The notes beneath the pieces are model-generated. The model did no database searches. It worked only from the letters and a program-made list of their open reading frames with translations, and was not told the DNA's origin. Below are positions 12,419-16,862 of a stretch of DNA of 16,862 bases, piece after piece. Both the position numbers and the translations under genes were made by a program. This stretch comes from an uncultured Clostridia bacterium (GTDB lineage: Bacteria; Bacillota; Clostridia; Oscillospirales; Ruminococcaceae): the NCBI GenBank assembly GCA_947165805.1, contig CAMVBT010000017.1, positions 1-16,862 of the forward strand. Direction: 5' to 3'. Positions within the stretch are counted from its first letter, which is position 1; every line of letters starts with the position of its first letter.

Positions 12419-13549
12419 ATGAAGATCTACTGTATAAGCGAAGATTCCATATATCGTGTGGACGAAGCGACACCCTGGAAAATAGAGTGCGGCAGGATAA
12501 AGGACTACCTTTCCGCCGTGAACGGGATGAAGAAGCGCGACGAGTGGAAGACCACCGGCAAGGGCGCGCATTTCATGAACGTCGAGGAAAAATACTACGA
12601 CACCGAGAGCCGTTTCCTGCGTTCCCTCGGCACGGACGGCGAACGGCTCATATATACCACATACATAGACGGCGTGGGCGGCATCTATCTGAAAGACCCG
12701 GAGTCCGGGGACGAGACCTACATCGCCGCGAACCTCAGCGCCGACCCCGGACGCATCTCCGTGAACGGCGGAAAATACTGCATCGACGCGGGCGAGGGAG
12801 CCTTTGAGCGCCACATCGCCATGCTCGACCCGCATAACGGCGGCGTCGATCAGATAACCGAGGGCTTCACGAACGAGAGCTGCCCCTTCATATCCCGCAG
12901 AGACCCGTCGAAGATATACTACGCCGCCATAGGCTACGCGCAGAACAACGCGGGCTACGTCCAGGAAAAGAGCGCCAGCTCGATATGCGTGTACGACTCG
13001 GTCTCCGGCTCTCTCGAAGATGTCATATCGGATCCGGGATACGATCACATCAAGCCCTCGGATACCGCGGACGGCGACCTTTACTATATCCGCCGCAGAT
13101 ATCAGCCCATGCGCCGCAAGTCGAACATAGGCAAGGATATCCTTATGTTCCCGGTGCGCATCATAAAGGCGATAGGCGGGTTTTTAAGCATATTCTCGAT
13201 GATATACGGAGGAGAGCCCCTGCGCACGGGCGGCGGCAATCCCGCAAAATCGAGGAACAAGGACGAGCGCGAGTGGTTCGTCGAGGGGAACCTCATAAAC
13301 GCCCGGAGGATATCTGAGGCGCAGGAAAACGGCGACGAAGCCCTTATCCCCTCGGAGTGGGTGCTCATAAGGCGCTCGCCGGACGGCACCGAGACAGTCG
13401 CGGCAAAAAGCGTCATGGATTATAATCTGCTTTCGGACGGCACGATCATCTATTCGGACGGCAGCTCCGTGCGCAGGCTCAATGCCGACGGCTCCTCCGT
13501 AAAGATATGCAGGCTGAAGCTCGCCAACTGCATCACCGTGATAGAATAA
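12419..13549 (+). CDS. Unrecognised beta-propeller-like protein
   Basis: A 376-residue protein that I do not recognise by family. Its pattern of repeated beta-strand pairs (GERLIYTTYIDGVGGIYLKD, SKIYYAAIGYA, GDLYYIRRRYQ, GTIIYSDGSSVRRLNADGSS) with DP..G turns resembles TolB/YncE-like or DUF5050-type propellers. It has no signal peptide. Between blades, at about residues 240-264, is a hydrophobic stretch (ILMFPVRIIKAIGGFLSIFS) preceded by basic residues RRRYQPMRRK, which could be a membrane-inserting or peripheral helix. The ATG is 7 nt from GGAGGGG and directly under a perfect promoter. It is divergent from the MATE gene and convergent with cdd, 3 bp from its stop. The function is unknown; a cytoplasmic or inner-membrane-associated sensor is only a guess. 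Confidence 0.8.
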   Translation: MKIYCISEDSIYRVDEATPWKIECGRIKDYLSAVNGMKKRDEWKTTGKGAHFMNVEEKYYDTESRFLRSLGTDGERLIYTTYIDGVGGIYLKDPESGDETYIAANLSADPGRISVNGGKYCIDAGEGAFERHIAMLDPHNGGVDQITEGFTNESCPFISRRDPSKIYYAAIGYAQNNAGYVQEKSASSICVYDSVSGSLEDVISDPGYDHIKPSDTADGDLYYIRRRYQPMRRKSNIGKDILMFPVRIIKAIGGFLSIFSMIYGGEPLRTGGGNPAKSRNKDEREWFVEGNLINARRISEAQENGDEALIPSEWVLIRRSPDGTETVAAKSVMDYNLLSDGTIIYSDGSSVRRLNADGSSVKICRLKLANCITVIE

Positions 13550-13552
13550 CGA

Positions 13553-13951
13553 TCACTTCATAGAGCTGCTGCCGAATCCAAAGGGCAGCAGCTCTTTCAT
13601 TGTGTGCGTTTCGTAACCGCCGTCCCTGTCACAGCAGATGACCGTCATATCATCGCCGAACTCATAAAGGAATTGTCTGCACATACCGCAGGGCGTGCAT
13701 ATCTCCGCGGAGCTGCCGATGACGGCAACGGCGTCTACCGAACGGGCTCCGGAGCTCACGGCCTTTGCTGCCGCGGTGCGCTCGGCACATACCCCGCAGG
13801 GATAGGAAGCACTCTCGACGTTGCAGCCCGTGTATATCTCCCCGCCCGCGAGAACGGCGGCTCCGACCCTGTACCCCGAGTACGGCGCATAGGCGCGCTC
13901 ACGCGCTTCGGAGGCGGCTTTTATCAGCTTTTCAACTGTGTTCTTATCCAT
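13553..13951 (-). CDS. cdd: Cytidine deaminase
   Basis: A 132-residue homotetrameric-type cytidine deaminase, which converts cytidine and deoxycytidine to uridine and deoxyuridine in pyrimidine salvage. Zinc ligands are C55 (in CAE), C88 and C91 (PCGMC); E57 is the proton shuttle. YAPYSGYRVGAA (21-32) and the N44/E46 substrate-binding pair (GCNVESASYPCG) are intact. Length is standard. AGGGGTG lies 7 nt from the ATG. The probable promoter is about 240 bp upstream, beyond a palindromic repeat element, so the mRNA would carry a long structured leader. The last codons (ELLPFGFGSSSMK) also encode a strong hairpin that can serve the convergent gene. Confidence 0.95.
   Translation of the reverse strand: MDKNTVEKLIKAASEARERAYAPYSGYRVGAAVLAGGEIYTGCNVESASYPCGVCAERTAAAKAVSSGARSVDAVAVIGSSAEICTPCGMCRQFLYEFGDDMTVICCDRDGGYETHTMKELLPFGFGSSSMK
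13563..13600 (+). terminator. Terminator-like hairpin inside the 3' end of cdd
   Basis: GAGCTGCTGCC (13563-13573) and GGCAGCAGCTC (13584-13594) form a perfect 11-bp stem with a 10-nt loop. On the plus strand it is followed by TTTCATT, so it probably terminates the gene at 12419-13549. The T-run is short, so efficiency is uncertain. On the minus strand no T-run follows. Confidence 0.6.
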
Positions 13952-13969
13952 TATCCGTCACCCCTTATG

Positions 13970-14166
13970 AAATGCAGAATGCAAAATGCAGAATGGTGGT
14001 GTCGCCTGCGGCGACTGATTTAAAAACTGACGAGACCCGAAAGCGTCTGCCGTATCTGTACGATTCAGCAAAAGGATAATTATACTATTCCCTTTGTCAC
14101 AATTCAGATCGTCCGCGCAGCGGACACAACAATTCTGCATTTTGCATTTTGCATTCTGCATTTTGT
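13970..14166. mobile_element. Palindromic MITE/REP-like repeat element upstream of cdd
   Basis: About 197 bp built as iterons, hairpin, core, hairpin, inverted iterons. The left arm (13971-13994) is AATGCAGAATGCAAAATGCA followed by GAAT. The right arm (14132-14164) carries the inverse with one more iteron. Inside each arm is a 6-bp stem with a 3-base loop: GTCGCC-TGC-GGCGAC (14001-14015) and GTCCGC-GCA-GCGGAC (14111-14125). The core holds small dyads and an isolated TATAAT on the minus strand (14079-14084) without a -35 box. No transposase and no clear target-site duplication are visible. An open frame read through it (14173 down to 13958) encodes only iteron translation (MQNAKCKMQN) and is not a gene. 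It fits a non-autonomous repeat, but multi-copy status cannot be seen from one window. Confidence 0.75.
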
Positions 14167-14184
14167 TTACCATTCCGCATTTGA

Positions 14185-14213
14185 ATTATATCACATTTAT
14201 ACAAAAATTACAA
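14185..14213 (-). promoter_or_regulatory. Probable cdd promoter
   Basis: On the minus strand TTGTAA (14208-14213, 4/6), 17 nt and TATAAT (14185-14190, 6/6) with an extended -10 (TGATATAAT). The predicted start near 14178 places the whole repeat element in the untranslated leader of cdd. The next 100 bp to the right (14214-14313) are AT-rich with no gene or clear signal. Confidence 0.65.
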
Positions 14214-14313
14214 GTGTTTTTCGTATGAATCAACAAATTGTGCTCTATAAAAGCAAAAAATACCATATCTTGGCGTTTTTTCAAAAATTTCATTAAAAAT
14301 TTTAAAAAAATAC

Positions 14314-14342
14314 TGGAAATCCGGAGAAAAATATGCTATAAT
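14314..14342 (+). promoter_or_regulatory. ppdK promoter (extended -10)
   Basis: TGGAAA (14314-14319, 4/6), 17 nt and TATAAT (14337-14342) with TGCTATAAT extension. The predicted start near 14349 gives a leader of about 89 nt, which contains a small ACGCG-TTC-CGCGT hairpin (14373-14385). No riboswitch-like fold was recognised. Confidence 0.75.
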
Positions 14343-14437
14343 AATTGTGTTATACAGATGACCGTTGAAAAGACGCGTTCCGCGTTTCCGGACGGACAGG
14401 CTGTGGAACCAAATAATTACACAGGAGGACAAATCCA

Positions 14438-16862
14438 ATGGCAAAGAAATACTGTTACCTGTTTTCCGAAGGTAACGCAGACATGAGAGAGCTTCTCGGC
14501 GGCAAGGGCGCGAACCTCGCGGAAATGACCAAGATCGGTCTCCCCGTACCCCAGGGCTTCACGATCACAACAGAGGCTTGCACACAGTACTACGAGGACG
14601 GCAGAAAGATAAACGACGAGATCATGGCTCAGGCTATGAAGGGCGTTGAGGAAATGGAAAAGATAAACGGCAAGAAGTTCGGCGATAAGCAGAACCCCCT
14701 GCTCGTTTCCGTTCGTTCCGGTGCGAGAGCTTCCATGCCCGGTATGATGGATACTATCCTCAACCTCGGTCTTAACGACGAAGTCGTTGCCGCTATGATC
14801 GCAGGCAACCCCGATCCTACATTCGAGCGCTTCGTATATGACTCCTACAGACGCTTTATCCAGATGTTCTCCGATGTTGTTATGGAAGTCGGCAAGAAGT
14901 ACTTTGAGCAGCTCATCGACAAGATGAAGGAAGCTAAGGGCGTTAAGTTCGACGTAGAGCTCACAGCCGCCGATCTCAAGGAACTCGCGGCTCAGTTCAA
15001 GGCAGAATACAAGAACCAGCTCGGCAAGGACTTCCCGTCCGATCCTATCGAACAGCTCAAGCTCGCTATCGAGGCAGTTTTCCGTTCTTGGGACAACCCG
15101 CGCGCAAACGTATACCGCCGCGACAACGATATCCCGTACAGCTGGGGTACAGCAGTAAACGTAATGCCCATGGTATTCGGCAACCTCAACAATGAGTCCG
15201 GTACAGGCGTTGCGTTCACAAGAGATCCCGCAACAGGCGAAAAGAAGCTCATGGGCGAGTTCCTCAAGAACGCACAGGGCGAAGACGTCGTTGCAGGCGT
15301 TCGTACTCCTATGCCTATCGCTCAGATGGAGCAGGAGTTCCCCGAGGCTTACGCTGAATTCGTAAAGGTTTGCGACATTCTCGAAAAGCACTATCACGAT
15401 ATGCAGGATATGGAGTTCACAGTAGAGAACAAGAAGCTCTATATGCTCCAGTGCCGCAACGGTAAGAGAACAGCTCCCGCTGCCCTCAAGATCGCGTGCG
15501 ACCTCGTTGACGAGGGAATGAAGACAGAGCAGGAAGCTGTTCTGATGATCGACCCCCGCAACCTCGACACTCTTCTCCACCCGCAGTTCGATACAGCAGC
15601 CCTCAAGGCAGCTACTCCTATCGGCAAGGGTCTCGGCGCTTCCCCCGGCGCAGCCTGCGGCCAGATCGTATTCACCGCTGACGACGCCGAAAAGTGGAAG
15701 GAGCAGGGCAAGAAGGTCGTTCTCGTAAGACTTGAGACCTCCCCCGAGGATATCACCGGTATGAAGGCTTCTCAGGGTATCCTGACAGTTAGAGGCGGTA
15801 TGACCTCCCACGCTGCTGTCGTAGCGCGCGGTATGGGCACCTGCTGCGTATCCGGCTGCTCCGATATCAACATGGACGAGGAGAACAAGAAGTTCACTCT
15901 CGCAGGCAAGACCTTCGTTGAGGGAGACTGGATCTCCATCGACGGTACAACAGGTAACATCTATGACGGTCAGATCAAGACCGTTGACGCTAAGATCGCA
16001 GGCGAGTTCGGCAGAGTTATGGGCTGGGCTGACAAGTACAGAAAGCTCAAGGTAAGAACAAATGCCGACACACCCGCAGACGCCAAGAAGGCAAGAGAGC
16101 TCGGCGCAGAGGGCATCGGTCTCTGCCGTACAGAGCACATGTTCTTCGATTCCGACCGTATCGGGCCGTTCAGAGAGATGATCTGCTCCGACACAGTTGA
16201 GGAGAGAGAGGCTGCTCTCGCAAAGATCGAACCGATGCAGCAGGCTGACTTCGAGAAGCTCTATGAGGCTCTTGAGGGCTATCCGGTAACAATCCGCTTC
16301 CTCGATCCTCCGCTTCACGAATTCGTTCCCACAGAAGAAGCCGACATCAAGGCTCTCGCTGACAAGAAGGGCAAGACAGTTGAGCAGATCAAGGCTCTCA
16401 TCGCTTCCCTCCACGAGTTCAACCCGATGATGGGTCACAGAGGATGTCGTCTCGCGGTAACATATCCCGAGATCGCGAAGATGCAGACAAAGGCTGTTAT
16501 CAAGGCAGCTATCAACGTCAAGAAGGCTCACCCCGACTGGAACCTCGTTCCCGAGATCATGATCCCGCTGGTATGCGAAGTCAAGGAGCTCAAGTTCGTC
16601 AAGAAGGTAGTCGTTGAGACAGCCGACGAAGTTATCAAGGAAGCAGGCTCCGACCTCAAGTACGAAGTCGGTACAATGATCGAGATCCCGAGAGCTGCTC
16701 TTACAGCTGACGATATCGCTAAGGAAGCTGACTTCTTCTGCTTCGGTACAAACGACCTCACTCAGATGACATTCGGCTTCTCAAGAGACGACGCAGGCAA
16801 GTTCCTCGGCGCTTACTATGACACCAAGATCTTCGAGAACGATCCTTTCGCTAAGCTCGATC
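14438..16862 (+). CDS. ppdK: Pyruvate, phosphate dikinase (3' end cut by window edge)
   Basis: PPDK interconverts pyruvate + ATP + Pi and PEP + AMP + PPi; in anaerobes it often works glycolytically or at the PEP/pyruvate node. About 808 codons are present of a usual 875 or so. The nucleotide-binding domain begins YLFSEGNADMRELLGGKGAN and has SVRSGARASMPGMMDTILN and the FTRDPATGEK loop. The phosphohistidine domain has GGMTSHAAVVARGMG with catalytic H458. The PEP/pyruvate barrel shows RTEHMFF, GHRGCRLAVTYPE and FGTNDLTQMTFGFSRDD. The segment with the catalytic Cys is beyond the window. AGGAGG lies 9 nt from the ATG. Codon use is strongly biased (AAG, CTC, GTT, GCT), unlike the flagellar genes, consistent with high expression. 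The frame is open to the right edge with no internal stop. Confidence 0.97.
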   Translation, partial: MAKKYCYLFSEGNADMRELLGGKGANLAEMTKIGLPVPQGFTITTEACTQYYEDGRKINDEIMAQAMKGVEEMEKINGKKFGDKQNPLLVSVRSGARASMPGMMDTILNLGLNDEVVAAMIAGNPDPTFERFVYDSYRRFIQMFSDVVMEVGKKYFEQLIDKMKEAKGVKFDVELTAADLKELAAQFKAEYKNQLGKDFPSDPIEQLKLAIEAVFRSWDNPRANVYRRDNDIPYSWGTAVNVMPMVFGNLNNESGTGVAFTRDPATGEKKLMGEFLKNAQGEDVVAGVRTPMPIAQMEQEFPEAYAEFVKVCDILEKHYHDMQDMEFTVENKKLYMLQCRNGKRTAPAALKIACDLVDEGMKTEQEAVLMIDPRNLDTLLHPQFDTAALKAATPIGKGLGASPGAACGQIVFTADDAEKWKEQGKKVVLVRLETSPEDITGMKASQGILTVRGGMTSHAAVVARGMGTCCVSGCSDINMDEENKKFTLAGKTFVEGDWISIDGTTGNIYDGQIKTVDAKIAGEFGRVMGWADKYRKLKVRTNADTPADAKKARELGAEGIGLCRTEHMFFDSDRIGPFREMICSDTVEEREAALAKIEPMQQADFEKLYEALEGYPVTIRFLDPPLHEFVPTEEADIKALADKKGKTVEQIKALIASLHEFNPMMGHRGCRLAVTYPEIAKMQTKAVIKAAINVKKAHPDWNLVPEIMIPLVCEVKELKFVKKVVVETADEVIKEAGSDLKYEVGTMIEIPRAALTADDIAKEADFFCFGTNDLTQMTFGFSRDDAGKFLGAYYDTKIFENDPFAKLD

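Noticed and set aside
13958..14173. A 71-codon minus-strand frame (MVNKMQNAKCKMQN...)
   Set aside because: It translates the iterons and hairpins of the repeat element, has no ribosome site, and is best seen as a spurious frame.
14417..16531. A 704-codon open frame on the minus strand
   Set aside because: It lies opposite ppdK, whose plus-strand product is clearly recognisable throughout. The antisense product is Leu/Cys/Val/Glu-rich with no known motif, and the frame is a by-product of biased ppdK codons.

Overview
This window reads as chromosomal DNA of a motile, Gram-positive anaerobe of class Clostridia, probably near the Ruminococcaceae/Oscillospirales. The basis is the B. subtilis-like flagellar gene order with a CheC-type FliY, SwrD/FlbD and the small clostridial flagellar-operon protein, together with consensus SigA-type promoters, AGGAGG ribosome binding sites and a pyruvate phosphate dikinase. 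The genus cannot be fixed from the sequence alone.

Positions 1-10775 (minus strand) are one long flagellar operon, transcribed right to left: fliK, flgD, a small conserved flagellar protein, flgE, flbD/swrD, motA, motB, fliM, fliY, cheY, fliO and the first 102 codons of fliP, which runs off the left edge. It encodes hook assembly (FliK ruler, FlgD cap, FlgE hook), the proton-driven stator (MotA/MotB), the switch complex (FliM, FliY) with its response regulator (CheY), and the start of the export gate (FliO, FliP). The operon opens with tandem promoters upstream of fliK: a SigD/sigma-28-type site (TAAA-N15-ACCGATAT) and, about 55 bp downstream, a SigA-type site (TTGACT-N17-TATAAT). A second SigA-type promoter lies between motA and motB. 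Stem-loops flank flgE on both sides. fliL, usual between motB and fliM in related operons, is absent there. The fliF-fliG-fliH-fliI-fliJ block that often precedes fliK is not upstream; a MATE efflux gene is.

Positions 10962-14440 are accessory or housekeeping: a MATE-family exporter (minus) divergent from an unrecognised beta-propeller-like protein (plus) that has a perfect consensus promoter whose -35 box sits inside an inverted repeat; then a convergent cytidine deaminase gene whose 3' end also encodes a terminator-like hairpin for the plus-strand gene. About 200 bp upstream of the deaminase is a palindromic, MITE/REP-like element made of ATGCA(A/G)A iterons and hairpins. It lies between the deaminase promoter and its start codon.

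Positions 14438-16862 (plus) hold ppdK, pyruvate phosphate dikinase, cut by the right edge after about 808 codons. It has its own extended -10 promoter and a strong ribosome binding site. Long open frames opposite flgE and ppdK are antisense shadows.

The most unusual items are the duplicated CheY-binding-like peptides inside the FliY linker, followed by a 12-residue tandem repeat; the dual SigD/SigA operon promoter; the internal promoter before motB; the large helical insert in FlgE; and the structured repeat element forming the cdd leader.
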